Shown: positions 44,136-52,952, numbered from the stretch's first letter. The stretch is 64,000 nt of DNA from an uncultured Clostridium sp. (GCA_945917985.1 CAMEIH010000004.1:1-64000); one strand, 5' to 3'. Program-made: numbers and translations. The notes: generated from the sequence alone by a model not told the origin.

Positions 44136-44363
44136 ATGAGGACTCATAAAATCAAATTGAGACTTGATGAAGTAAAAGAATTTGTTTCAGCAGCTACCAG
44201 GTGTGATTTTGATATTGATATTTCATACAATAGATTCACGGTAGATGCCAAATCAATTGTAGGAGTACTGGGACTTGATCTCAATCAGGTTCTGACAGTT
44301 TCCTATAACGGATATGATCCTGAATTTGAAAAATATATCCATCGTTTTGCTTTAGCCGGTTAA
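44136..44363 (+). CDS. HPr-like protein lacking the catalytic histidine (Crh-like)
   Basis: A 76-residue HPr-fold protein. The segment ISYNRFTVDAKSIVGVLGLD matches the HPr region around regulatory Ser46 (here S40 in AKSI). The loop that carries His15 in true HPr (G-[IL]-H-A-R-P) is absent: the first strand runs straight into DEVKEFVSAATRCDFDI. It therefore cannot accept phosphate from enzyme I but could be phosphorylated by HPr kinase, as in Bacillus Crh, and act with a CcpA-type regulator. The start at ATG 44136 follows GGAGAAAGGTGA; ATG 44103 is an alternative. A terminator follows at 44434-44477. Confidence 0.8.
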   Translation: MRTHKIKLRLDEVKEFVSAATRCDFDIDISYNRFTVDAKSIVGVLGLDLNQVLTVSYNGYDPEFEKYIHRFALAG

Positions 44364-44433
44364 CAATCGGTTGGTCAAGCTGTAAAATTTGTGTTTTGAG
44401 CACAATGCATAGCTGAATTCTTTCAGTAGATTG

Positions 44434-44477
44434 ACTCCCTGAAAAAGATAGCGTACTATCTTCTTTAGGGAGTTTTT
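44434..44477 (+). terminator. Rho-independent terminator after the HPr-like gene
   Basis: ACTCCCT (44434-44440) pairs with AGGGAGT (44467-44473), and AAGATAG (44445-44451) with CTATCTT (44456-44462). A TTTTT run follows. Confidence 0.9.
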
Positions 44478-44555
44478 CGTTTATTCATATGATACGCAGA
44501 GCGTGCCGGCGCATGGTTATCAGAGGGTTATAGGGGCGAGGAAAAAGAGACTGTT

Positions 44556-46916
44556 ATGGAAATCCATATTTCTGTGAGAAATTTGGTAGAGTTTATATTG
44601 AGAAGCGGAAATATTGACAACAGAAGAAGCAAATCTCCTGACAATGCCATGCAGGAGGGAGGAAGGATTCACCGCATGATTCAGAGAAGGATGGGATCTG
44701 ACTATCATGCGGAGGTCTTTTTGCGCCATACGGTAGAGACAGAGAATTACTCTGTTGTGGTGGAAGGAAGGGCAGACGGTATCATCCTTCAGAAAGAGGT
44801 GACCATTGACGAGATCAAGGGAACCTACCGTGAAATCCATAAGATAAAGGAAGCGGTGCCTGTACATCTGGCACAGGCAAAGTGCTATGCTTATATTTAT
44901 GGGATTCAAAATGACTTGGACAATGTGAGAGTCAGGATTACCTACTGTAATATCGATACGGAAGAAATAAAATATTTTCATTTTGAGTATGAGATGGAAG
45001 AACTGAAAAAGTGGTTTGAAGAGCTTATGGCTTCCTACCGCAAATGGGCGGATTTTCAGTATGAATGGCAGAAGAAACGTCAGAAATCCATTAAAGAACT
45101 GGAATTTCCTTTTGAGTACCGAAGCGGTCAAAAGGATCTTGTCACATATGTTTATCAGACGATTTATCACAAAAAGAAGCTTTTTGTGGAAGCACCGACA
45201 GGGGTGGGCAAGACAATCTCTACTCTTTTCCCAGCTGTGAAGTCCATGGGAGAGGGGCGTGGAGAAAAGATTTTTTATCTGACAGCCAAGACCATCACAA
45301 GGACTGTGGCAGAAAATACGCTGGAGATTATGCGAAAAAAAGGTCTCATGTTCAAATCTGTGATTTTGACGGCCAAGGATAAAATCTGTTTTATGGAGGA
45401 AACAGAGTGCAATCCTGAGTACTGCCCCTATGCGAAGGGGCATTTTGACAGAATCAATGAGGCAATGTATGACCTTTTGACTCATTCGGACAACTTTAAC
45501 AGAGAGACAATCGAGGAATATGCCTGCAAGCATCAGGTGTGTCCTTTTGAAATGTGTCTGGATATGAGCCTTTTTGCAGATGCGGTTATCTGTGACTACA
45601 ATTATCTGTTTGACCCCCACGTCTATCTGAAAAGGTTTTTTTCGGAAGGAATCAGAGAAGATTATATCTTTTTGATTGACGAGGCTCACAACCTTGTGGA
45701 GAGAGGCAGGGAAATGTACAGCGCGGTGCTGGTCAAGGAGGATTTCCTGGCGCTCAAAAAGCTTGTAAAGGATATAGACGGAAAGATGTACAGACAGCTT
45801 GAGCGATGCAATCGTGAACTGCTTGAACTCAAGAGAAATTGCGAAGATTATGCCTATGAGGATGAAAGCTCTATTGCATCCTTTGTGAGGGCCCTGCTCA
45901 GACTGTCCTCCACCATAGAAGATTATCTGGAGGAGCATGAGGAAAGTCCCGTCAAGAAGGATATTCTTGATTTCTACTTTGACGTATCCCATTTCCTTCT
46001 TATCCACGAAAATTTGGATAAAAATTATGTGATCTACACACAGATGGAATCAGATGGAGGCTTTTGTATCAAATTGTTTTGCGTCAATCCTTCCAGAAAT
46101 CTCAAAGAGTGTATGATGCGGGGAAGGAGTACGATCCTGTTTTCTGCTACTTTGCTCCCGATTCAGTACTATAAGCGGCTTCTCGGGGCGCAGGAGGGAG
46201 ACTATGAGGTTTACGCAAAGTCTGTTTTTGACCCCGGGAAAAAGGGATTGTTCATTGCGCAGGATGTGACCAGCAAATATACAAGGCGTTCTGATATGGA
46301 ATATTATAATATTGCTTCCTATATTCATAAAATTGTCAGAAGGCGTGTCGGCAATTATATGGTATTTTTCCCTTCCCATGCTTTTCTTCAGAATGTGTAC
46401 AATGCCTATACGGATTATTTCGCAGAAGAAGAGCAGGTGGAATGCATTTTGCAGGAAGAATATATGGATGAGCAAAGCAGAGAAGTATTTCTTTCCAGAT
46501 TTGAGGAGAGCGGCAAAGAAAAATCACTGATTGGCTTTTGTGTCCTTGGTGGAATTTTCAGCGAAGGGATCGATCTTAAAAATGACAGTCTGATAGGGGC
46601 TGTCATTGTAGGGACAGGTCTTCCGCTTGTTTGCAATGAGCGTGAAATATTAAAACGCTATTTTGATGAACAGGGAGATAATGGTTTTGATTTTGCCTAC
46701 CGCTTTCCGGGGATGAACAAGGTGCTGCAGGCAGCGGGAAGAGTGATCAGGACAGTGGAGGATGTGGGAATCGTGGCACTTCTCGATGAACGTTTCTTAA
46801 CGCCCTCTTATCTTCGCATGTTTCCGAGAGAATGGGAGGATTATGAAAAAGCTTCTCTTGAAAGAATCGAGGGGCAGGTAGACCGTTTTTGGAAAAAAAT
46901 GAAGGAAGAAGAATAA
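44556..46916 (+). CDS. PD-(D/E)XK nuclease / XPD-family (DinG-like) DNA helicase fusion
   Basis: A 786-residue protein. Residues 30-115 form a RecB/Cas4-like nuclease with all motifs: H39 (GGRIHRM), D74 (EGRADGII), E86-x-K88 (IDEIKG) and Q107-x3-Y111 (QAKCY). The helicase follows: Walker A APTGVGKT (213-220), a cysteine-rich Fe-S region (C278, C285, C290 and C324, C329, C334), DEAH box (375-378), and late motifs GIDLKND and AAGRVIRT typical of XPD/DinG proteins. It should be a 5'-to-3' iron-sulfur helicase with an attached exo- or endonuclease. The related Cas4/XPD pairing suggests repair of recombination or flap intermediates. RBS is weak (GGGGCGAGGAAAAAGAG). Confidence 0.88.
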   Translation: MEIHISVRNLVEFILRSGNIDNRRSKSPDNAMQEGGRIHRMIQRRMGSDYHAEVFLRHTVETENYSVVVEGRADGIILQKEVTIDEIKGTYREIHKIKEAVPVHLAQAKCYAYIYGIQNDLDNVRVRITYCNIDTEEIKYFHFEYEMEELKKWFEELMASYRKWADFQYEWQKKRQKSIKELEFPFEYRSGQKDLVTYVYQTIYHKKKLFVEAPTGVGKTISTLFPAVKSMGEGRGEKIFYLTAKTITRTVAENTLEIMRKKGLMFKSVILTAKDKICFMEETECNPEYCPYAKGHFDRINEAMYDLLTHSDNFNRETIEEYACKHQVCPFEMCLDMSLFADAVICDYNYLFDPHVYLKRFFSEGIREDYIFLIDEAHNLVERGREMYSAVLVKEDFLALKKLVKDIDGKMYRQLERCNRELLELKRNCEDYAYEDESSIASFVRALLRLSSTIEDYLEEHEESPVKKDILDFYFDVSHFLLIHENLDKNYVIYTQMESDGGFCIKLFCVNPSRNLKECMMRGRSTILFSATLLPIQYYKRLLGAQEGDYEVYAKSVFDPGKKGLFIAQDVTSKYTRRSDMEYYNIASYIHKIVRRRVGNYMVFFPSHAFLQNVYNAYTDYFAEEEQVECILQEEYMDEQSREVFLSRFEESGKEKSLIGFCVLGGIFSEGIDLKNDSLIGAVIVGTGLPLVCNEREILKRYFDEQGDNGFDFAYRFPGMNKVLQAAGRVIRTVEDVGIVALLDERFLTPSYLRMFPREWEDYEKASLERIEGQVDRFWKKMKEEE

Positions 46917-47226
46917 AATGACGCCATATTTCATGAAAAAAGTCATGTGGATTTCTTTATATGACACATATGTCATTGTGGATAACTTTGTGGAAATTGG
47001 GGATTTCTCATGTTTTGACGAAATGTGGATAAAAAATTTTAAATGATTTTCAGTTTAAATCTGCAAGATAAAAATTTCAAAATCAAAAAAATACTCATTT
47101 AGTCAATAAAGCAAAAACTGAAATTGACCGGTTGAATTAATAGAGGCTTTTCAATGTACAGAAAGCACAAAATATGGTAAACTAATGAAAGAATGCTGAA
47201 ATTCAGACAATAGGAGGAAATGCAAG
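46917..47226. other. Intergenic region with DnaA-box-like sites
   Basis: Two perfect DnaA-box sequences in reverse orientation, TGTGGATAA at 46977-46985 and 47024-47032, and a one-off TGTGGATTT at 46946-46954 lie within 90 bp. The rest is AT-rich. No gene is visible. RBS AGGAGG for the GH13 gene lies at its right end. Confidence 0.55.
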
Positions 47227-48537
47227 ATGTGGGCATATGAAAGTGTATTTTATCAGATTTATCCTTTGGGATTCTGCGGGGCACCCTTTGAGAATGACGG
47301 AGTGCTGACAAGCAGGATCAAAAAAGTGGAGGAATGGATTCCTCATATGAAAAAGCTGGGGATCAATGCGATTTATTTTTCTCCCGTTTTTGAATCTGAT
47401 ACACATGGTTATAATACAAGAGACTATAAAAAGATAGATGTACGACTCGGAACCAATGAGGATTTTAAAGAGGTCTGTAAGAAGCTTCATGAAAACGGCA
47501 TCAGAGTGGTACTTGACGGTGTATTCAATCATGTGGGAAGAGGCTTTTATCAGTTTCAGGATGTAGTGAAAAACAGGGAGACATCTCCATATTTAAACTG
47601 GTTCCACATTAATCTTTCCGGAAATTCCAATTATAATGATGGTCTGTGGTATGAAGGATGGGAAGGCAATTATGATCTGGTAAAGCTGAATCTGCAAAAT
47701 GATCAGGTGGTAAATCATATTCTGGACGCTGTAAAGTATTGGGTGGAAGAGTTTGATATTGACGGTCTCAGACTGGACGTGGCATATTGTCTTGACGAGA
47801 ATTTCGTGAGACGCTTAAGAAGCTTTACGGAAGGCTTAAAACCTGATTTCTATCTTCTCGGAGAGATGCTTCACGGCGATTATAACAGACTGATGAATGA
47901 TTCCATGCTTCATTCCGCTACCAATTATGAGTGCTATAAAGGATTATACTCCAGCTTTAACAGCATGAATATGTTTGAGATCAATCACTCTCTGCTTAGA
48001 CAATTCGGACCGGAAAATTGGACTCTATATCGGGGAAAACACCTCTTTACCTTTGTGGATAACCATGATGTGACAAGAGTGGCAAGCATTTTGACCAATG
48101 AAAAGCATCTGCCGCTGATCTATGCGCTGGCCTTTGGTATGCCCGGTATTCCCTGCGTCTATTACGGAAGCGAGTGGGGAGCAAAGGCCAATAAGAGTGA
48201 GGGAGATCCTGCCTTAAGGGCCTGCTTTGATAAACCGGTATTCAATGAGCTTTCTGAGTGGATCAGCAAACTGGCAGAGGCAAAGAAAAATTCAAAGGCA
48301 TTAAATTATGGTGATTTCCGTTCTGTCGTTCTCACCAACAAACAGTGTATTTTTGAGAGAAAGACAGACGGGGAAAGAGTGCTGGTAGCTATCAATGCAG
48401 ACGGAGAGGCTTTTACAGCGCACTTTGACGCGGGATGCGGCACGGCAGTTGACCTCATTACCGGAGAGAAACATGATTTCGGCGGTGGCAGTGAATTGCC
48501 TCCTTACAGTGCTTTCTTCTGGAAAATGGAGCATTAA
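47227..48537 (+). CDS. GH13 family alpha-glucosidase/maltodextrin hydrolase
   Basis: A 436-residue intracellular TIM-barrel enzyme (no signal peptide). The four GH13 blocks are present: DGVFNHVG (region I), GLRLDVAY with nucleophile Asp (region II), LLGEMLHG with acid/base Glu (region III) and FVDNHDV with the third Asp (region IV). The small C-terminal beta domain ends the protein. It lacks the extra N-terminal domain of neopullulanases and is shorter than most amylases, suggesting short maltodextrins as substrates. It would complement glycogen phosphorylase. Downstream genes follow closely (18 bp and 11 bp gaps). Confidence 0.9.
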   Translation: MWAYESVFYQIYPLGFCGAPFENDGVLTSRIKKVEEWIPHMKKLGINAIYFSPVFESDTHGYNTRDYKKIDVRLGTNEDFKEVCKKLHENGIRVVLDGVFNHVGRGFYQFQDVVKNRETSPYLNWFHINLSGNSNYNDGLWYEGWEGNYDLVKLNLQNDQVVNHILDAVKYWVEEFDIDGLRLDVAYCLDENFVRRLRSFTEGLKPDFYLLGEMLHGDYNRLMNDSMLHSATNYECYKGLYSSFNSMNMFEINHSLLRQFGPENWTLYRGKHLFTFVDNHDVTRVASILTNEKHLPLIYALAFGMPGIPCVYYGSEWGAKANKSEGDPALRACFDKPVFNELSEWISKLAEAKKNSKALNYGDFRSVVLTNKQCIFERKTDGERVLVAINADGEAFTAHFDAGCGTAVDLITGEKHDFGGGSELPPYSAFFWKMEH

Positions 48538-48555
48538 TATAGGAAGGAAAAGACA

Positions 48556-49335
48556 ATGGAGCTATTGCAGAGTATCATTGCAGTTGTGAGAGAAGCCGGA
48601 GAAATCATGCTCAGCGCGGATCATATAGAAGAAACCGTGGAGGAGAAAAGCGGAAGAGCCAATTATGTGACGGCTTATGACAAAAAGGTTCAGGCTTTTC
48701 TCTTTGACAGACTGGCCGGGGTGCTCCCGGATGCTGCTTTTATCGGTGAGGAGAAGGAGGAGAATCCGCCTGTATCCGAGGGATATGTTTTCATTATTGA
48801 TCCCATCGACGGCACTACTAATTTTATGAAAGGGTACTGCGCAAGCTGTATCTCTGTGGGACTTTTGAAAGATGGACAGCCTTACATGGGCGTAGTGTAT
48901 AATCCCTATCTGGATGAGATGTTCAGTGCAGAAAAAGGCAGAGGAGCTTTTAGAAATGAAAGCAAAATACACGTTTCGGACCATGAGCTGAAAGAAGGGA
49001 TTGTGCTGTTTGGCACGGCACCTTATAATGAAGAACTTTCCAAACGGTCTTTTTCGCTGGCTTATGAGCTTTTTGAGAGAAGTCTGGATGTGCGGAGAAG
49101 CGGATCGGCGGCGATCGACCTTTGCAATGTTGCCTGCGGCAGGGCGGAGCTGTATTTTGAACTGCTGTTAAGCCCATGGGATTATGCAGCCGGAGCTCTG
49201 ATCTTAACGGAAGCCGGAGGAAAGATCATGACTGCGGATGGAAAAGAACTTACCTATGAGAAGAAATGTGGTGTTGTGGCTGGAAATGAGAAGGCACTTC
49301 AGGTGTGGACGGAAGTTGCCTCTGATATTCGGTAA
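48556..49335 (+). CDS. Inositol monophosphatase family protein
   Basis: A 259-residue Mg-dependent, Li-sensitive type phosphatase. Metal ligands are in IGEEKEE, and DPIDGTTNFMKG is the main family signature; the C-terminal WDYAAGALILTEAGG is the second. Members act on inositol phosphate, 3'-phosphoadenosine 5'-phosphate (CysQ) or sugar phosphates. The short spacing to GH13 suggests cotranscription, but does not fix the substrate. Confidence 0.9.
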   Translation: MELLQSIIAVVREAGEIMLSADHIEETVEEKSGRANYVTAYDKKVQAFLFDRLAGVLPDAAFIGEEKEENPPVSEGYVFIIDPIDGTTNFMKGYCASCISVGLLKDGQPYMGVVYNPYLDEMFSAEKGRGAFRNESKIHVSDHELKEGIVLFGTAPYNEELSKRSFSLAYELFERSLDVRRSGSAAIDLCNVACGRAELYFELLLSPWDYAAGALILTEAGGKIMTADGKELTYEKKCGVVAGNEKALQVWTEVASDIR

Positions 49336-49346
49336 GGAGAACTGTT

Positions 49347-50675
49347 ATGGCATATTCGTTTTATGAACTTGTGTGGTTCTTTTTTATCTATTCTTTTGTC
49401 GGCTGGTGCGGGGAAGTTTGTCTGGCAGCCATTCAGAAAAGAAGATTTATCAATCGCGGTTTTGTGAGCAGTCCGGTTTGCCCCATTTATGGAATCGGAG
49501 CAGTCTCCTTTGCTATTTTTCTGCCGGAACTTTCTGAAAATCTGTTTTTCCTGTTTTTGGGAGGTTTTATTCTGGCATCCTTTATTGAATTTGTGACAGG
49601 AGTATTGCTGGAAAAGATTTTTCATAAAAAATGGTGGGATTATTCCAAAATAAGATTTAATTTTGAGGGTTATATCTGTTTGAGGTATTCCCTTCTGTGG
49701 GGCGTATTTGCTGTGCTCCTGATCCTTTTTGCAGACCCTTTTCTGCAGACGGTCATTCATATGCTGCCGGAACTTCCGGGGAAAATTCTGCTCTGGATAC
49801 TTTCTGCTTTGCTGGTGGTCGACTGTATCGGAACAGGCCTTACGATCCTTGGAATGCAGAAGAAAATGCTTCAGGTATCGGAATGGTCGGAAGAGATCGG
49901 AAAAATTTCCAAACTTCTGGAGAATGCCATTACGGAGAGAATCAGAAAGCGTATGGAAAAGGCTTTTCCGGCACTGGAAGAGCGAAAAGCAGAAAAAAAA
50001 GAGACTGCAGAAACAAAACTATTCGCACAGGGTTGCAGCTTTTATAAACTGGTAGGCCTGTTCTTTATCGGCGCATTTCTGGGAGATATCACAGAGACCA
50101 TATTCTGCTTTGTGACCACCGGTGTGTTGATGAGCCGCAGCAGTGTTGTGTACGGACCTTTCAGTATTGTGTGGGGACTTGGCTGCATGCTTCTCACCGC
50201 TGTTTTGTATCGGATAAAGGATAAGAGCGACTCCTATGTTTTTGTGGCAGGTACCCTTCTTGGCGGTGCCTATGAATATATATGCAGTGTTTTTACGGAA
50301 CTGGTATTTGGAACGGTTTTCTGGGATTACAGTGGCTTTATGTTCAATCTGGGTGGCAGAATCAACCTGCTCTATTGCTTTTTCTGGGGAATCGCTGCGG
50401 TTGTCTGGATGAAATTTCTGTATCCCGTGCTTTCTAAATGGATAGAAAAACTGCCGGTTAAGGCAGGAACGATCCTATGTAATGTAGCAATTGTTTTCAT
50501 GATCTTTAACTGCATCATTTCCTCACTGGCGCTTTCACGATATACGGAGAGAAATACGAATGGGGATATAGGGCAGAAAACGGAGACGGAGAGTGGTCTC
50601 GACGAATTCCTGGATACTCATTTTGATGATGAGAGGATGGAGCGGATTTATCCCAACGCAAAAATTGTGGAGTAG
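49347..50675 (+). CDS. CmpB-type putative ABC transporter permease with internal duplication
   Basis: A 442-residue polytopic protein made of two copies of the CmpB-like domain (pfam06541 type). Copy 1 starts YSFYELVWFFFIYSFVGWCG (residue 3) with INRGFVSSPVCPIYGIGAV. Copy 2 starts CSFYKLVGLFFIGAFLGDIT (about residue 231) with MSRSSVVYGPFSIVWGLGCM. Both have a W-D-Y-S motif (KKWWDYSKIRFNF; VFWDYSGFMFNL). The name putative ABC permease comes from family annotation; no ATPase is adjacent and the function is unknown. The gene ends before the terminator at 50713. Confidence 0.8.
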   Translation: MAYSFYELVWFFFIYSFVGWCGEVCLAAIQKRRFINRGFVSSPVCPIYGIGAVSFAIFLPELSENLFFLFLGGFILASFIEFVTGVLLEKIFHKKWWDYSKIRFNFEGYICLRYSLLWGVFAVLLILFADPFLQTVIHMLPELPGKILLWILSALLVVDCIGTGLTILGMQKKMLQVSEWSEEIGKISKLLENAITERIRKRMEKAFPALEERKAEKKETAETKLFAQGCSFYKLVGLFFIGAFLGDITETIFCFVTTGVLMSRSSVVYGPFSIVWGLGCMLLTAVLYRIKDKSDSYVFVAGTLLGGAYEYICSVFTELVFGTVFWDYSGFMFNLGGRINLLYCFFWGIAAVVWMKFLYPVLSKWIEKLPVKAGTILCNVAIVFMIFNCIISSLALSRYTERNTNGDIGQKTETESGLDEFLDTHFDDERMERIYPNAKIVE

Positions 50676-50712
50676 ATAAAGGTAAAGGAAAATCTAATAT
50701 TGAAGAGAACAG

Positions 50713-50749
50713 CCGTTATAAGACGTTATATGTTTTATAACGGTTTTTT
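50713..50749 (+). terminator. Rho-independent terminator of the 47.2-50.7 kb gene run
   Basis: CCGTTATAA (50713-50721) pairs with TTATAACGG (50735-50743), followed by TTTTTT. Confidence 0.9.
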
Positions 50750-50823
50750 CATGCACTCTGGAGTGTACATTTTTCAAGGGAACTCTTTTTCAGAAAAAAG
50801 TAATAAAAATTTTTAGAAAGATA

Positions 50824-50891
50824 TTGACAAAATAATATTATATGTCATATAGTATCTGTACAGTGAATTATATTATACAACATATAATATT
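50824..50891 (+). promoter_or_regulatory. PadR operon promoter with long inverted repeat
   Basis: TTGACA (50824-50829), 18 bp, TATAGT (50848-50853). AATATTATATGT (50834-50845) in the spacer and ACATATAATATT (50880-50891) downstream are perfect inverted copies. The ATGT/ACAT ends match what PadR proteins usually bind. Confidence 0.65.
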
Positions 50892-50919
50892 ATAAAATCT
50901 TACAGAAAGGAGATAGTCC

Positions 50920-51240
50920 ATGGTTTTTAATACAGGAGCGGCGCTTCTTGATGCAATTGTGCTGGCAGTAGTGTCCAGAGAACCGGAAGGGGCATACGGA
51001 TACAAGATCACACAGGATGTCAGACAGGTCATTGAACTTTCGGAATCCACACTTTATCCTGTACTGCGGCGTCTGCAGAAGGATGAATGTCTGGAAGTTT
51101 ATGATATGGAATGTGCAGGAAGAAACAGGAGATATTATAAAGCAACGGAAAAGGGAAGATTACAGCTTAATCTGTATGAAAGCGAGTGGAGAAAATATTC
51201 CGCTAAGATCAACAGTATTTTTGAGGGAGGAATGAAGTAA
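50920..51240 (+). CDS. PadR family transcriptional regulator
   Basis: A 106-residue winged-helix regulator of the short PadR-s1 group. The core LAVVSREPEGAYGYKITQDV, then STLYPVLRRLQKDECLEVYD and RNRRYYKATEKGR are the family hallmarks. Its stop overlaps the start of the next gene (TAATG). It regulates membrane-stress or transporter operons in Firmicutes and most likely represses this operon through the inverted repeat upstream. Confidence 0.92.
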   Translation: MVFNTGAALLDAIVLAVVSREPEGAYGYKITQDVRQVIELSESTLYPVLRRLQKDECLEVYDMECAGRNRRYYKATEKGRLQLNLYESEWRKYSAKINSIFEGGMK

Positions 51241-51896
51241 TGAGCAGATGGGAATTTATGAGAAAGCTGGAAGAACTGCTTTCCGATATTTCACCGAGCG
51301 AGAGAGAAGAAGCTCTTCAATATTATAATGACTATTTTAACGATGCGGGAAGAGAAAATGAGCAGTCTGTGATCGAATCACTGGGCTCTCCCGAGCAGGT
51401 GGCAAAGATTGTGCGGGAGGGATTAAGTGACGAGCAGAGTCAAGGCGAATTTACGGAAAATGGCTTTATGAACAGTGAAGAACAGAAAAATCAGGTCGTA
51501 AAGAAGAAAAATGATCTGCCTACCTGGGCAATCGTGCTGATCGTGATCGCCTGTGTGATCTGCTCTCCGGTAATTCTCGGGGCGGCAGGCTCGCTTCTCG
51601 GTATTCTGGTTGGTATAGCAGGTGCCATCCTGGGGATCATTGTTGGTTTTGGTGCCACGGCAATCATTCTTTATATTGTGGCTGTTGCCCTGGTGGTCGC
51701 CGGCTTCGGATGCATCATAGCATCTCCCCTAAGTGGAATCGGGATGATCGGCGGCGGTTGTATCTGTGCGGCAATCGGCATTTTATTTATGCTGCTCACG
51801 GTATTTATTGCGGGAAAATGTGTTCCCGGCATCTGTCAGGGAATTGCTTATATTTTCAGAAGTCTGTTTGGAAAGAAGAAAGGAGCTGAGGCATGA
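51240..51896 (+). CDS. DUF1700 family membrane protein
   Basis: A 218-residue protein with a soluble N-terminal part (MRKLEELLSDISPSEREEAL, then YYNDYFNDAGRENEQSVIES and LGSPEQVAKIVREGL) typical of DUF1700/HAAS domains. It is followed by three glycine-rich membrane helices (about residues 95-190). It lies between PadR and a DUF4097 gene with overlapping ends, the standard PadR-DUF1700-DUF4097 arrangement. The HAAS domain is thought to act as a signalling adaptor; its mechanism is not known. Confidence 0.88.
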   Translation: MSRWEFMRKLEELLSDISPSEREEALQYYNDYFNDAGRENEQSVIESLGSPEQVAKIVREGLSDEQSQGEFTENGFMNSEEQKNQVVKKKNDLPTWAIVLIVIACVICSPVILGAAGSLLGILVGIAGAILGIIVGFGATAIILYIVAVALVVAGFGCIIASPLSGIGMIGGGCICAAIGILFMLLTVFIAGKCVPGICQGIAYIFRSLFGKKKGAEA

Positions 51897-52840
51897 AAAA
51901 GTTTGCAAAGGTAAGTTTAAGCGTAGCGGGAATCCTTTTTGCCATCGGCTGTGTTCTCGGTTCCATCAGTGCCATAGCCGGAGGCCGTTCCCTTGTAAGA
52001 ACCATAAAGGAGAAAGAATATTTTGGGGAAAAGATGAACGCGCTTGCGGATGCTGTCGGCTCAGCTGTTTTTTATGTAACAGACGGAAACTGGGGCTTTA
52101 TCCGTGATGAGGAAGGAAAGACGGTGAGCACATGGCGGGAGGACTCCGGTCAGATAGAGGCAGCCGGTGTTAACAACATGAAGCTTCAGCTTGGTGCGGG
52201 AACCTTTATTGTAGAAGAAAAAGAAGAAGCTGACGGGGTGATAGACATATCCGTGGCAGGCGTCGGCAACTGCAATTATTATGTGGATGGGAAAACGCTT
52301 CATGTGGAAGGTTTTGAGGGAAAATGGCATACCCTGAACATGAGCAATGACAACCGGATAGAGATCAGGGTTCCGAAAAACAGCTGTTTTGAGGAGCTTT
52401 CCATAGATGCCGGAGCAGGCATTGTGGAAATTTCAGATCTTGAAGTAAAGGAACTGGAATTACAGGGAGGAGCCGGACAGTTTTTGTTAAACAATATGAA
52501 GATTGGTGAGTTGAAGGCAGAAATCGGAGCCGGACAGATGGAGGCAACAGGAATTAATACCTTAAATGCAGAGCTCTCTGTGGGCGTGGGAGAGCTTCTT
52601 TACGGAGGAGCCATAACAGGAAACCTGGATGCGGAATGTGGTATGGGAAATATGGAAATTACCCTTTCCGGAAAAGAGACGGATCACAACTATGAAATCG
52701 AATGTGCAGCCGGAAATGTGGATATCGGAAGCTTTTCCGTGTCAGCAATGGCGGCGGAAAAAGTGATCAACAATAACGCTGTAAGCAATTTCGACATAGA
52801 ATGCAGCATGGGGAACATTACCATTAATTTTGAAAATTGA
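51893..52840 (+). CDS. DUF4097 family beta-repeat protein
   Basis: A 315-residue protein with one N-terminal membrane helix or uncleaved signal (VSLSVAGILFAIGCVLGSIS) and a long beta-solenoid of short repeats (IDAGAGIVEISDLEVKELEL, GGAGQFLLNNMKIGELKAEI, then IECSMGNITINF at the end). This toast-rack or adhesin-like fold is found in surface stress sensors. It overlaps DUF1700 by 4 bp. The export topology places the repeats outside the membrane. Confidence 0.87.
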   Translation: MKKFAKVSLSVAGILFAIGCVLGSISAIAGGRSLVRTIKEKEYFGEKMNALADAVGSAVFYVTDGNWGFIRDEEGKTVSTWREDSGQIEAAGVNNMKLQLGAGTFIVEEKEEADGVIDISVAGVGNCNYYVDGKTLHVEGFEGKWHTLNMSNDNRIEIRVPKNSCFEELSIDAGAGIVEISDLEVKELELQGGAGQFLLNNMKIGELKAEIGAGQMEATGINTLNAELSVGVGELLYGGAITGNLDAECGMGNMEITLSGKETDHNYEIECAAGNVDIGSFSVSAMAAEKVINNNAVSNFDIECSMGNITINFEN

Positions 52841-52907
52841 TAAGAGGATATACATGCCTGCTTTGCATAAGCACTCTGACGAAAACAGATAAGATCAGAT
52901 CATGTAA

Positions 52908-52952
52908 AAAGCGGTTAGTTTGCCGGTATTTTACCGACAGACTGACCGCTTT
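52908..52952. terminator. Bidirectional terminator between DUF4097 and the ECF gene
   Basis: AAAGCGGT (52908-52915) pairs with ACCGCTTT (52945-52952), with inner CGGT/ACCG. A-rich and T-rich flanks serve both the plus-strand operon and the minus-strand gene. Confidence 0.82.

Noticed and set aside
44520-46007. 495-codon minus-strand open frame opposite the nuclease-helicase
   Set aside because: It is antisense to a gene with complete nuclease and helicase motifs; its translation is Cys/His/Leu-rich without recognisable domains, typical of a shadow frame.
46917-47226. Replication origin at the DnaA-box cluster
   Set aside because: No dnaA, dnaN or rpmH gene is near, only two perfect boxes are present and no long AT-rich unwinding array was identified, so an origin call is not supported.
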